Positions 52,502-64,000 of a stretch of 64,000 nucleotides of DNA are shown one piece after another; within the stretch, counting starts at the first letter, position 1; each line of letters opens with the position of its first letter. Below the pieces are notes generated by a model, which saw only the letters and a list, made by a program, of their open reading frames with translations, was not told where the DNA came from and ran no database searches. The stretch comes from Selaginella moellendorffii (Eukaryota > Streptophyta > Lycopodiopsida > Selaginellales > Selaginellaceae): assembly GCF_000143415.4 (NCBI RefSeq), contig NW_003314261.1, forward strand, positions 2,550,904 to 2,614,903. The letters are read 5' to 3'. The position numbers and the translations under genes are program-made.

Positions 52502-54810
52502 TTAAGAAAGGAAGGCAATATTTCCAGCAACCACTCGAGGAAAAATGCCCGTGTGCTGTGCAAAAGGAGACTTGGACAACACCGCAAAGTCGGCAAACTT
52601 TCCTGGCGTCAGTGACCCAACCAGATCCTCCAATGCAGCTGCATACGCAGCCGAGGATGTGTACCTGTGAATCCAAAAACAAGGACTTCATTTCAGTTTC
52701 TCATCTGTTTTCTCTTACCCCACCACTGCGTCCCATGCAGAAACCCTTTCCTCGGGAATCCAGGGATGACTCCAGCCTGAAGGTGTTCTCTCCACGGCTG
52801 CGCGGATCCCTCCAAGTGGATTCACTGCTACCACCTTGAGACAAATCATTCACGTAACGCCAAAGAAAAAGTATTTGACAGACTTACAGCAACCACGCTA
52901 CCGTTTCCGAGGAGGGACCGGAGGTTATAAGATCCGCGTGAGTGCTTCTCACCAAGTTTCTTTACGGCGTAGTAAGCATCATCTAGAAGTTGCTCTGGCT
53001 GTGCAAAAATCCAGGGTTTTGCAATGGAGGCATCATGCATTCATCTGCTTACTTGCATCGACGCAGATATCAAGAACTTCCCAAATTTGAGGTGTGCTCC
53101 AGGTGAAAGGTGTTGTGCATGCTCTACCTGCAATCCCACGAGTTAAGCGATACAAACGTAGATTTGTTCATCGTTACTCTCAATCGATGTCCTTGACGAG
53201 GATGTTTAGAGATAGCGTCAGCGTAAATTCCAAGCACATCATCGTTTGCTGCATCGCCAATCGCATGTACTGCTACCTGAAGTTCATGATTAAGCATTGG
53301 ATCAAGGATCATGGAAGTACCTGTAATTTCGACTCAAAAGCAGCACTCACGGACTCGGAAAGCCAACTCAGATCGGCCACACGGAGGCCAAAATTGTTCG
53401 GATCGTCTTCGTAGTGCTGCGCCAGAAACTTTAATACCTCAGAAAAGCTACTTAATATTTACGTGACACCTGGTGAAAGAGAGCTGTTCCCGAGCCCAGC
53501 GATCCATCGGCAAAAGCTTTGACCCACCAATGTGAACCCAGTCGCTTATATGCCGTCCTCGCTCTTTTATCAGAGCCTGAAGAACAAATTCAAGTATCGT
53601 ATAGTAAAATGCGACTCGCGGCCAAGTCTCGAGTGGGAAGAAAAGTGCAGACCTCACAGTCATATTCCCGAGAGAGTCCATCCATGTGTATACCTCTAGA
53701 GGAAGAATTTAGACGAGGAACATGATGTTTAAAATTGAATTACCTTCAAAATCGTTCTTGATTGATCCACCAGGAAAGTATGATCCGATATCAACTACTG
53801 AGGTGACGCCTTTAGAGACAGCATAATGGCTTGCTCTTGCCAGAGCTTCTCTACGTTGCTCCAATGACGGTTTAGGAACACAAGAAGTTAACAATATCAT
53901 AGCAGCATCAACGAGTAAACCAGTTGGAACTACAAAGAAGGATGTTAGAACCAACTTCTCTATAATTCAGATAGGAGAAAAAAACTGACCACCATCTGCA
54001 TCTCTTACAATGCTCCCACCAGTTGGATCTTCTTTAACGCTCTTCAAATCACAAATATCCATGGCAACTTTATTTGCAAGGCCCATGTGACCGTCCATCC
54101 TGCTCTGTGTGATACTATGAACGTCAGGTTTTTAGAACCTCAAAACTACAACAAAAACTCACCGGATTGTTTTCTGTGACACTATCAATCCAGGATGAAT
54201 CTGGCCACTCACCTCCCCAGTGTTCGTTGCTCCATCCGAATCCTTGAAGCCACTCATTTGGCTCGAGCCCTTCAAAAGAAGCGATGAATATTATACACTC
54301 ATGAAGAAACAAATTCAAGAGCACCATGAGCAGCATGTTGAACTTTTTGTGTGAACTCTAGACGTGTGTGTACATCATGAAAATCCAATCTTACTAGCTG
54401 CAGGTAAGACGTTAATTTCCCTTGTTGTTTAAACTTAACATACCTGCAGGCCTCCAGGAATAAAGTGAACATGAGAATCAATGAAACCAGGCACCACAAA
54501 CTGCCCCTCGAGATCACGGAATTCGGTATCAGAACCGGCAACCTCGTACAAGCATGAAATTTTGTGAAAAATATCTGTAACAAAGAAAACAAACGCTTAC
54601 CTTGACAAGTGAGAGAGAACCCACGCGAAGGATTCTTCCCCGTCTCACAGCCATCGATTCTGCCCATGGAACATCCTTGTCTGCAGTCCAGATACTGCAG
54701 TTCGTGATGACAAAATCAGCCGGTGCTCCTGGATTTCGTTTCCAAGATAGAAGAGCTGCTACGGCTAGGGACAGCAGCACTATCCCAAGTGAAGTTGCTA
54801 ACGAACCCAT
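52502..54810 (-). pseudogene. LAF3-like amidohydrolase, one-base frameshift and loss of the GSDWP metal-site segment
   Basis: Amidohydrolase of the YtcJ/LAF3 type (LAF3 acts in phytochrome A signalling in Arabidopsis). Fourteen exons: 54810-54601, 54542-54444, 54397-54325, 54269-54163, 54104-53990, 53929-53744, 53695-53616, 53576-53470, 53416-53321, 53276-53178, 53127-53053, 52998-52888, 52834-52719 and 52664-52502. Motifs: N-terminal anchor helix, FVVPGFIDSHVHF (metal H-x-H), SRMDGHMGLAN, VAVHAIGDAAND and VEHAQHL. Exon 8 is one base short, so the frame shifts before the segment that should read KAFADGSLGSG. Between exons 12 and 13 the family motif GSDWP with its conserved Asp is absent. All other junctions stay in phase. 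It is therefore a young pseudogene or carries a sequence error plus a real deletion. The exon 5 acceptor (54104) is the least sure. Confidence 0.75.
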
Positions 54811-54939
54811 CACGACTGTCTAGGGCCAGTTAGCTTTAACATTTAAAACACATGCAAAGGAGACCCGATTCGATAAAATGTACTCGAAAGGATACCTGAG
54901 AAGCGCCTTGTTTCAAAATTGATTTACAAAAGCCCATCG

Positions 54940-56885
54940 TCACTGAAGCTTACATCCCAGAAATTTCTCCATGACACTGTCCAAAGCCTGAGACAAAAGC
55001 ACCGTTTAACAGCAGCGAAATAGCTTCAGAATCTTTACCTTTGATGCGAACGCTTCCTTCCTATCGAGGAGCGCAGTCATTGCGACACTGGAGTCGTCCA
55101 AAACACTGTAAAAGCGCTTGTAGAACTCTGCTCTGTTAAAACCAAAGCCATAACCACGTAAAATCAACAGCATCCTAAAACTTGCTTACTGTGATGCTTC
55201 AGAAGCAATCGAGTCCATCTCTTCGAACTGTTTTGTCAAAAGTTCTGCAGCAACAGGACTGAGAGCATGCAATACGAGTGCTTCTAGTGAACGAGGAAAT
55301 GTAGTCTGCAAATGCACAACTTGGTAACGACAAACATAGCATACAGTGCCTGCACTTACCACCATGGTAAGAAAGATTCGACGAAGGCTTCGAGGGCTCG
55401 TATTTAGAAACACACTTGCGATAGGATCGTCCTCACAATTGCCATTGTTCACTGCGACCGCTACGCAGGATAGTATGACGTGAAGTTGTTTTGTTTCTAG
55501 TGGACTCAAGCTGTTCACGGTAAGATCTTCTGCTCCTTGCACGTCATCAAGATCACTTTCTACATCCACGTGAGGATTCCATCCGAGCATCGATCTCTGT
55601 AGAACAATATAAGTAAATTGCATTGGAAATTGTTGCTTGTTGACCTTTTCGGCGTCCAAAAGACTGGAAAACAAAAGAAGCTGTTAAAAAGCCAAGAGCA
55701 ACATTTGCTAACCTCACTAAAATCCTCCGCAAATAATATGCATCCATGGGCGTGTCGAATGCGCAAGATTGTTTAGACGCCCACCAAAAGTTTACGGCAA
55801 TGGTTAGAGCAGCACTGTCCACTTGGTGGAACCAACCCTCTGGTATAAAAACTGCACTGCCAGCATCGACTACGAGAACCCGACTGTCTTTTAATGCATC
55901 TCTAAAGCGTGGAAATTTTTGGTAGTCTGGTTCTACAAAGTTCACCTCGCTGCATAGAAACAAGAATAAAAGAAGTGTATCTTTTTCTATAAAAACAAAT
56001 ACCTATGGTTCGAAGCTTCTCCATACAGTGGCTTGGGGTACAGATATGGCGCCGCATCAGGAGGCCACAGGGTAACTGCAACAAATACAACACTGAAAAA
56101 TGCCACGCATGAAAAAGCTCTACCTTCTTCTGACCCGTCACGACTCCAAGAACATTGTGGTATGGATCATAATGTATGCTTGATCGAGAAGACGTCGAAC
56201 TCATCCAAAGGTTGATGTTTGAGACCGCATCCTCGTCCAGGAACTCTGGCTGAGCATGGTAAGTGTCACAAAAAAATAAAAAAGTAGGCGAAGAATATAT
56301 GATACCAGGGATATCTCGGATTCCAGAGAAGCGAGCGGAGGTTTCTCGGTTGAGTCTTTCACGCGTATAGGAACCTGCAGTGATATCCTTAATATCGGCA
56401 ACACAGGCAACAAGAGTAAATCTTAACCTGTGCCAGATAAAAGTGATCGTTGTGCTCTCCAGGTGACAAAACCATGTCTAGATATTCTCTAAAAGGCAAC
56501 GCTACCTAGGAACCAGTTTAAGAACAAAAGAAAAGAAGGAATCAAAGAAAAAATACAAACTCTTTCATGGCTTCTAATATCACCGAAGAACGTAGAGCCA
56601 TCGCTGCTCACCATTGCTTGCACTAGAGGTTCTCCTGCGATTTCCTTGAGAAGCGGTCTAATCCCTGCTCTAGGACACGAAAATTCTCACCTTAAGATGC
56701 TCGACACCGCCAGTGGCTGGATTCCACCGCTCAAATGCGGGCCATTGCCGCAGAATCCCTGGAAAAACCTGCCAGAAGCTCTAGCAATCGAAACAAATCG
56801 ACGCGCCTTGGCTTACCTCGGGAATGTTTCGAGCTTCCATCTCCCGGAATTCGTCCCTCGACGGTGGGCGCCAATTTTCCTCCAT
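54940..56885 (-). CDS. JmjC-domain 2-oxoglutarate oxygenase, one base out of frame at intron 6
   Basis: Fe(II)/2-oxoglutarate-dependent oxygenase of the cupin-8/JmjC group (plant homologues of about 450 aa; substrate unknown). Exons: 56885-56817, 56768-56691, 56644-56561, 56505-56428, 56374-56306, 56249-56124, 56075-56003, 55949-55713, 55663-55360, 55305-55190, 55132-55039 and 54987-54940. The iron ligands H and D are in SIHYDPYHNVLG and the second His is in FIPEGWFHQVDS; WNPATGG and FFGDIRSHER also match the family. Exon 6 ends in phase 0 while exon 7 must begin in phase 1 to read TLWPPDAAPYLYP. The total of 1376 nt is one short of a multiple of three. Either the boundary is non-canonical, an alternative donor inside exon 6 is used, or one base is missing. 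It starts 130 bp from the LAF3-like gene on the same strand. Confidence 0.75.
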
Positions 56886-56936
56886 AGCCAAACGTTCAAA
56901 TGAAGAACCCTAGCTAGGACGTAAGTGGATTTTGAG

Positions 56937-57640
56937 CTAGTGTATGCGGCAATGCCAGCGCCTGTCCGATCGCTATGGCGAATGCGGCAGCGTCGGCGAG
57001 GCGCGCGAGATCTTCGATGGCATGGACGATCACAGCAAGAACAGGTTCTCCTGCATCGCGATGCTCACCGTCTACGCGCACAACGGCAGGCCTTTGGACT
57101 CCAAGAATCTCTTCGATCGCATCCCCGGTGGCAGAGATTCCGTGGCGTGGAGTTGCCTCATCGGCGCATTTGTTCAAGATCGGGGATCTTGAGCACGCAA
57201 TGCACGTCTTCGATCCCCTCCCGCGCTGGACCGTCGTCACATCCACGGCATTCTCGTGGCGCTGGCGAAGCGTGGCAAGGCCGAGGACGCCAGAGCGATG
57301 TTCTTGGCGATGCCGGAGAGAGATTTCGTCGCGTGGAACGCGATAATCACCGCATATGCCCGGAATGGGAATCTCCAGGTAGCGCTGGCGATGTTCTTCC
57401 GGATGCCGGCTAGGAACTTCATCTCCTAGAACGCGATCTTCGATGGTTGGGATGAAGCACTGGCCAAGAAGGTCTTCGATTCGATGCCCCAGCGAGAGGT
57501 GGTGTCATGAGCGGGCGTTTGGAGGAAGCGCGAGCTGCCGGCCTTGAACATCGTCTGGTGGAACCTGATGATCCAGGCGTTCGCGAACAATCTCCTGGTT
57601 GACGAAGCCAAGGAGCGCTTCAATCGAGCGAGCACGACTT
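56937..57640 (+). pseudogene. PPR pseudogene
   Basis: Short PPR array in three frames with internal stops. It begins CQRLSDRYGECGSVGEAREIFD, then NRFSCIAMLTVYAHNG, and continues in another frame with VALAKRGKAEDARAMF and ERDFVAWNAIITAYARNGNLQ. In-frame stops follow near 57427 and 57508. The last recognisable repeat is NIVWWNLMIQAFANN. The start overlaps the 5' flank of the JmjC gene by about 50 bp. Confidence 0.8.
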
Positions 57641-57789
57641 CGTGTCATGCACGGCCTACGCGCAGACCAGCCAGATCTTCCTCGCGAGAGCAGCCGTCGA
57701 TTGAATTCCCCAGCGCCAGTCGTATCCCCAAGCATGGATCACGCGGACTCTTCCACCACTTTGAGAAGTTCCCGAATGATCTCAAGATA

Positions 57790-58790
57790 TGCTTGGGTTG
57801 TTAGATTAACAGTGATCAATAGCCATTCTCGATTTAACTCCACTTTTGATCCTTGTTTATATATGGATAGACTTTTTTCAATTCTTTCTTGAGGGGAGAA
57901 ACATTCAACTTCCCTTGTTTCTTAAAGAAGAGCGGCATAGCTTTGTGTGTAACATCTATCTCGTTTGCATCTACCTCGGCATTTGCTTGGATCTCGTTTT
58001 TGTTCCACGATTGTTCTCGACAGCCACCAAAAAGGTATTTCCAGACAGAGACACGAGAGATGTCGATGATGTCCGGAGGATACAAAAGCGAACCTGAAGT
58101 TAGGAACTGCGACTAGGAGAAAGAGGAAATGGCAAGTGTGCTTACCGGACTGACTGCTGGCACTTTTAAGCCGCTCGAACTTTCTTCACGACCAAGTCCT
58201 TGTCGAGGCCAGGAGCACTCCTTTTCGCACCACAGGGCCTCCTCCACGTCCTGTAGATCTTACTGCTGCTGCTTCTGCAAAGCTTGACAATCCATGGGTG
58301 TTGTAGAACCTGATCGACTGTCAGCCTTTGTTTCGGATCCACAGCCAGCATCTTGGCAAGGAGATCCTCCGCTATAAACGAGAAAGGACCAACCGGGGAT
58401 GCCCCCTGTCGCACGCGATCAAATGCTTCACTCGGCTGATATCCTCCCTTTCCCAGCATCTCGTATAAAATCGCTCCAAGTCCCCACACGTCGATAGCTG
58501 CTGTGTAGAAGCTCCCATCCTTGTTCTCTGCCACCTCGGGTGCCATGTACTTCCCCGTGCCACAGTACTGCGACATCTCCTCAGGGTCGTCTGTGGCCAT
58601 ACCAAAGTCACTAATCACCACTTTGTCGCGCGCGTCTAGCTTGAAAAGTATGTTGCCCGGCTTGAGATCCCGGTGAACTATGCCTCTCGAATGCATCTCC
58701 TTGAGGGTCTCTGCCAGCTGCTTGATAATCTGAGCTGCTTCTTCTTCGCTCATCTGCCCGGAAGCGCGCAAGCGATCAGCAAGACTAGAT
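57790..58790 (-). repeat. Duplicated kinase segment, better-kept copy
   Basis: Direct repeat of 51600-52440 (see that entry): 3' flank plus the C-terminal two thirds of a kinase gene in the same orientation, about 6.2 kb apart. The LAF3-like and JmjC genes and a PPR relic lie between. Confidence 0.8.
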
Positions 58791-59097
58791 CCACATAGTT
58801 CCATAATAATACTCCCAAAACATTGTCCTCCATCTCTCTCCTTGATGAAATCTCTAAAGGAGACAACTCCAGGGCAGCCCCGGAGCTTGGCCATGATCCC
58901 AACTTCTCTCTCTCGCTCCCTGATCGAAATGCCTTGGCTGCATATGAGTTGTGACCGTCCAGATTGTGGAGCACGAATACATGCCCCTGGCCGCCACACC
59001 CCAGCGTCCTACCTTTCTTGAAACCTCACTGCCCCAACATATGAATACTGAGAAGCTCTTTGCAATCTTCCTCCCTAAACTCACTTACCACTGCCAT
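58166..59097 (-). pseudogene. Ser/Thr protein kinase (CAMK-like), broken N-terminal lobe
   Basis: A 277-codon open frame (58999-58166) contains most of a kinase: GIMAKLRGCPGVVSF, IIMELCGSSLADRL, the catalytic loop HRDLKPGNILF, DFG in VVISDFGMA, the APE region KYMAPEVAE, DVWGLGAILYEML and the HPWI end motif. Upstream, the Gly-rich loop (GRTLGCGGQGHVFVL) and the ATP-binding Lys (SYAAKAF) are present but in a different frame, and a TGA codon separates them from the likely ATG at 59097. So one frameshift (near 58925) and one stop break the N-lobe. If translated from an internal ATG the protein would lack ATP-binding elements. The C-tail is basic and Lys-rich. Confidence 0.75.
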
Positions 59098-59149
59098 CGC
59101 TCTTCTCTCTCTCACAAGTTTAATAAAAAAAACCCTAGCTTCTTCTAAC

Positions 59150-62100
59150 GAATTTAATTGATACTGTATATTAATATTAACAGCCGTACACTAATATTAA
59201 CATAATGGCATTTTGATAACTGTTAAATTGGTTTTAATTTGGATTGTTTACTTTTGATATAAATTAGGGTTTTTAAGCTGATTAATATGCACATTTTGTA
59301 TTTTATTTCCATATTCCATAAATTCATATTGGTGGAGAGGAGAATGCTTAGATTTGGGATTTTAGTTTAAATCTAACTTTTGAATCATCTATATCTCACT
59401 TTCTTTATAACTTTTCTAACTTATTCTCTTTTATTTTTTCTTTTTCATTTATCTTCATGGCAGAGTATCCTCCTTTAACTTTGGAGCAATAGTTAGTGCA
59501 ATTATATTATATGGTTGCAATTGAATAATTAAACCTAGTTGATAGTAATATTCACAACATATGATAACTCCTTTTGTTTTTTTTGCCAATACTTGCATCT
59601 GGCCAAAGTTCTTCCATGGGAATCTTGGGATAATATGTACCATTGATTTGATCACTTTACAATGATTGCTATATATCATTTTTGGGATGATATTTAATAT
59701 TTATTTGAGTTTCTCACGTGTCTCTAAGGGCTAATGCTATAGTGGTATAATAGTTTGAGTGCAGCCACTTATATAGATTAAAGTATTCTCCTGAAAGTCT
59801 TCAAACATGTATTTGGACATGCTAATGATTGTGATAATGCCTTTTATTGATTGCATTGTTTTTATCAAAGTTATTTGAATCAGTCATGCAATGTGGTATT
59901 CATTTTTGGAGCTTTTTGCTTCATGCAAAGCCAAATATATCAAAGTGAATTGAGCCTTTTACTTCGTGAGGAGCCAAATATATCATTTAGACATGCCGAT
60001 GCTTATAATGATGCCTTCTATTGATTGGATTATTGTAAACCACAAATTTTTCCTTTTCAATTTACTAGATTACTTTGTTTATCTGACCACCACTGCCTTG
60101 GCCTTAGTTAAGTTCCTTTATTAAGGTTCCTGTCTATAATACCAACTCCTACTTGGTCTTACTTAGTCTTAATTATTTATTGCATGAGCAACAAAGTGTT
60201 AGCTATCTATCCATAAGTTCTCAAATTCTCTCCCAATCCCTTTTCCTAAGTTAAATTACACTTAAAGTTTAATTACACTCCTTACAAGCATAAGCAGCCA
60301 AACATACTAAGCCTCTAGATTTTTAACATCCCTTGATACACAAAACTTGATCATAGGACCTTCTAAATCCTAAACCTTAAATGCATCATTTGCTTTGGGA
60401 TCTCAAGGGTAAACACCATGGCCTAATGGCCTAGTATAGGTACCCTTACTCCCCCACTTCCATCCAAAAGGGAAGGCCCAAGCTTTTAGAAAAGAGTGAG
60501 GACCAATTTACCATATGGTATTTATATGGGGCACCACTCCATATGAGCTAGAAGCACTGCAATTGGTTTGCTTTCCAGGAGTGAGTCTACATTGACGACA
60601 TTTTGATCTATATAGCAAGACGCTAAAGGAGTATACCAAACACTTGATGAAGGTGTTTGAGTTGCCAGAAGTGGGGGTTGCTCTTGAGCACTTCCTTGGA
60701 TGGCCTCTTTGACACCACCTAAGTTCATGCTTATTTTCACCTAAAGCACTTAACCCTCAGTCTCAACTTTAAGTCAATTCGGAAGCACCTGTAGCACATG
60801 TGATCATGAGATGAGATTTAGTATATTATCACCATGGATCCTTGAAACCTTGGGGGATAAATGGGGATAAAATAGCCACTAAAGGCTCTCTCATCAAGCA
60901 ATTGCCCCTTTTTCAATTGGTTTAAGGGGAGAGAGATAAAGTGTGTTACATGTGGTATTAGAGCAAATGGCACATGTATGATTAATGGGTACTTAAAAAT
61001 ATAATATACCCTTAAAAAAAGTATATTCCTACTATATTTTGGAACTCCCCCCCGCCCTCCCATCCTCCCCTAAGGAGATGATCGCTTTGGGCTTTCACCC
61101 CACAACCTATATTAGTATTTGAACTTGATTTTGAACTCAATCTTGGACACAATTTCAAACCCGACCTCAGACTCGATCTTAAACTCGATCTCAAATTCAG
61201 TTTTAGACCCAATCTTGGATCTCAGACTTAGTCTCGAACTTGGTCTTGGACTCGGTCTTGAACTTGGTATCGGACTCAATCTCAGACTCGGTCTTAAACT
61301 CGATTTTGGTCAGTCTTCGACTTGATCTTAGATTCGGTCTTATTTAATAAACTCTTTATCATTCCGATTATAGTTTCAAGGATCTTTTAAGTGTACGACA
61401 CCTCGGAGAGTTGGTTCCTTACAATTATCATTTCTAAATATATTAGAGTGAATTAAGTTGAGAATGTTATGGCTAACATTTTGTCAATATCTTATAAGAC
61501 TTGTGTATGCACTTGCTCTAGCACTTTTGATAATACTTTTTGCTTGGCATAACATTATGAGACATTGCCTCTTCCACTCGTTACACATTCTTCAGCCATA
61601 ACATTTAATAGGTTGATACTCCAGAAATTATACATATGTAATGGTTAAAACACTATGTATAAAGGAATCAAGAACCATTAGTACCACGTACAAATCCACT
61701 AGTGCCTCTTTTTAATATTCCTCCTGATGTTCTTCTAAATCCCAACCCATCAACCAAAGAAACTTAACTACTTTCCATCCTTTTGAGAGGAGGGAATGAT
61801 GTGAGGTCCAAATATACATACTAATATTAACAATTATATATTATAGTAGCCATTGGATTAGTTTCAATCCAAATCACTCGTATATATAAATTAGGGGTTT
61901 TGGGCTAATTAATATGCATATTTCTATATTCCATTTTTATATTCTATAGTTGTATTTAAATATATAAAAAATTATATACAACAATATATTATTCTTTGCA
62001 TCATTATTATAAATTATTGATGATGGTATGATTATGAGTGAAGAGTTATATTGGATTGCTTCAACATTTTCCATGATTTTTGCAATGAAGTTAAAGCTAT

Positions 62101-63100
62101 AACTCAAAATATTCAAATTATTAGGAACTCATCATCAAAATAATTTGCTGCGCATTGCATGCAACAACACTTGGTTTTAGTAGTGTTATTCTTATTTATT
62201 AATCTAACTGATGAAATGGAACTTTATATTATGAACATGTTTATAATTTATAAACATAAGAATAATATTTTTGAATATCAACCATTAAATGGTAGAATAA
62301 AGTAAAATATACTAGAAAATGTTTAGAAAACTTTATAAATTTTCTACCACAAGAAAATTCTACAAGATTAATCTAAATGAGTAACAACCATTAGATGGTA
62401 AAATATATCCTAGAATATTCAAGATATTCTAGGTATATCCACTACCATCCCAAACCAAAAAGTGGTAATGACAAAAACAAGACAAAAGAAAATAAGAAAA
62501 ATCATTTATAAATAAAAATATTTTGTGTTTGAAACTAACCTTAAGTTAACATAAGGACCTAATCTAGGTGTGGATTGTAGATGCTTATTTGAACCAGTGG
62601 TCACAAATATACTCTAATGAATAATAAGAGACTTCCCATTTTTTTGACTATTTAAACATATTTTTCCCCATTAAAAATTCACACCTGTTACAATGGAGCC
62701 TAGAATTGGTTGTGAGAACACTAAATTGCTCTTCTCACTACATTTGAGAACCTGATAATTGGGTAAATTCTTGAAACACCATATAAACTCAAGAGCTTCC
62801 TTGTATTCCAGAACTCTGAAGCTAAAAAATACATTCTCCCAACACCTTCAAAAATCATTCCTTCAAAAAACCAAAACTAGAATAATAGGTTACTTTTATC
62901 TCTAGTGCTGAGATCCTCCACAAACTATGTCCCTAGAATTGCCTTTGCATGCCTTCCAAGGGCAACGTCTTATCATTGAACGATTGAACACCACCTCCAA
63001 AACCATTGCCTATTGTCGCATTACATGCCTCCATGGCTTTTCGTGTAAATACAATATATATTATGGAAACTTTCAATTGTCATCAATTGTAATTTGTTAG
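59150..63100. mobile_element. AT-rich region with degenerate gypsy-type retroelement sequence
   Basis: No gene. At 60585-60663 (plus) a reverse-transcriptase remnant reads VYIDDILIY followed, after a small shift, by KTLKEYTKHLMKVFE, the Y-x-DD box of Ty3/gypsy. Two similar AT-rich segments, about 59165-59330 and 61815-61975, share TACTAATATTAACA, TATAAATTAGGG and AATTAATATGCA in order and could be the decayed LTRs of one element. A purine-rich GAGAGGAGGGAATGA stands just before the second. The rest is low-complexity A/T sequence. Confidence 0.5.
61119..61345. repeat. Minisatellite of about 12-bp units
   Basis: Irregular tandem units of the form GACTCGATCTTAAACTCG, drifting between ACTCAATCTTGG, ACTCGGTCTTGA and similar. 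The period of about 6/12 bp makes every forward frame encode Leu/Gly/Asn/Ser-rich nonsense, so the open frame here is not a gene. Confidence 0.8.
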
Positions 63101-63106
63101 CGAAGA

Positions 63107-63990
63107 TCAATCCTTCTGCAATAAACAAACAAAAAATATTTCACCATGGAGTGGACAAAACCTGACACTTAGCCGAGCAGGAGGTATAAGGCCGATGGAA
63201 CTCTGCTTGGAGTCCAGCAGCAGCAGTGGCGACCATGTCTGGCTTGAGATCCTGTAGACACACAGCTCGAGGAGACCGAGGACTACCACAGGCACCCGCA
63301 CAAATAAACCGCTCCTGGGACGATCTCCCGAGGAAACAGCCCTGGATCACTCAGTGGCATTGCCCAACGTCTCGTCCAATAGCATAAATGCTGGGGTTGT
63401 CATCACTCCTCCACTGCCACCTTTTCACGTTTGCATGCATGGGAGGAGGATTCACCAAAGACAACCGACAGGGGAAATATGTGAAGTAGGCAAACTGGCA
63501 TGTCACTGACCATGAATCCCAGCGGCAGGCTCTTCCATCGCGCAGCCCCGATCGAGGAAGTTAACAAACTTGAGTGAGTACTCCTCCCCTGCCGAGCTCC
63601 TCCTGGCAATTAAAACAATGTGGCTTCCATCGCTGCAAAACCCAAGCTTGGGAAACGATGCCAGTATCTGATTTTGGCCAGCTCCAATGCCTCCAGCTCT
63701 CCCGCTACTGCCGCACAACAGCGACGCGAACAGCAATCGTAAACGAGGACTCGAGCCATAGACCACCCAAAAGTTTGAGTCTAGGAACGCCTAGAATATG
63801 GCAATGAAAGCACTCGATCTCACAACCCAGTCCTTTGGTGGAAGTCGAGTCCAGTGGCGAGTGAGGGGATTGGTGACGATCAGCTTGTCTCGCCTGGTCT
63901 CCACTAGGAGCAAGCCCGCTGAAGTTGCCGCCCGCACGTGGAAGAGCTCCTCGGGAGGTAGCTAGAGATCTTGTTGCCATAAAAGTTGAG
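63107..63990 (-). pseudogene. F-box/kelch-like protein relic
   Basis: On the minus strand, pieces typical of the C-terminal part of plant F-box proteins occur in order but in different frames. LLLVETRRDKLIVTNPLTRHWTRLPPK comes near 63900-63830, with stops on both sides. GELEALELAKIRYWHRFPSLGF-like sequence lies near 63690-63640. PVVVLGLLELCVYRISSQTW lies near 63300-63240. At least three frame changes and several stops separate them. The F-box itself would lie beyond position 64000, so an undamaged N-terminal exon outside the window cannot be excluded. Confidence 0.5.
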
Positions 63991-64000
63991 GGAGATCACG

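Noticed and set aside
61119..61325. 68-residue open frame rich in Leu, Asn, Ser and Gly
   Set aside because: It is the translation of the 12-bp minisatellite; no start context, no conserved composition.

Overview
The window is nuclear DNA of a land plant, most likely the lycophyte Selaginella (inferred from gene content, not tested by search). The signs are spliceosomal GT-AG introns that are nearly all 45-85 bp, very short intergenic gaps, intron-free arrays of PPR proteins, a plant tRNA-Phe(GAA) gene, plastid-targeted enzymes, and a complete MurC gene. MurC makes a peptidoglycan precursor and is kept in mosses and lycophytes but lost from most seed plants.

Layout. 0-9.5 kb: a SufE-NadA quinolinate synthase (3' end outside the window), a small ankyrin protein, an ERF transcription factor of ABR1 type, and a 14-exon MurC, all on the minus strand. 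10.4-18.3 kb: a 42-exon callose synthase on the plus strand. 18.9-23.5 kb: a proline-rich membrane protein, two intronless PPR genes, and a tRNA-Phe gene just before the second one. 23.5-35.3 kb: a direct segmental duplication. Copy 1 has an intact PPR gene and a ruined MAD1; copy 2 has a ruined PPR and an intact 16-exon MAD1. Between the copies lie an amaranthin-lectin/aerolysin fusion gene and a HAD phosphatase relic. 35.3-42.1 kb: a small plastid-like protein that starts 60 bp from the MAD1 start, PEX3, prohibitin, thioredoxin y, and a secreted lipocalin split by a helical insert.

42.6-59.1 kb is a decay zone. It has an LRR receptor pseudogene and a BAHD acyltransferase pseudogene interrupted by a 4.9 kb Ty3/gypsy element. 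That element has two 232-bp LTRs, a TCAAG target duplication, a tRNA-iMet primer site and a polypurine tract. Next come LAF3-like amidohydrolase and JmjC genes, each one base out of frame, a PPR pseudogene, and a duplicated kinase pseudogene pair. 59.1-63.1 kb is AT-rich and carries degenerate retroelement sequence and a minisatellite. An F-box-like relic ends the window.

Functionally this is a mixed housekeeping neighbourhood: NAD synthesis and peptidoglycan in the plastid, callose at the plasma membrane, the spindle checkpoint, peroxisome biogenesis, mitochondrial prohibitin and plastid redox. There is no operon-like logic, but several promoters are shared or overlap because spacing is so tight. 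Exon coordinates were read by eye from splice sites and reading phase, and each full gene model was checked by adding exon lengths to a multiple of three.
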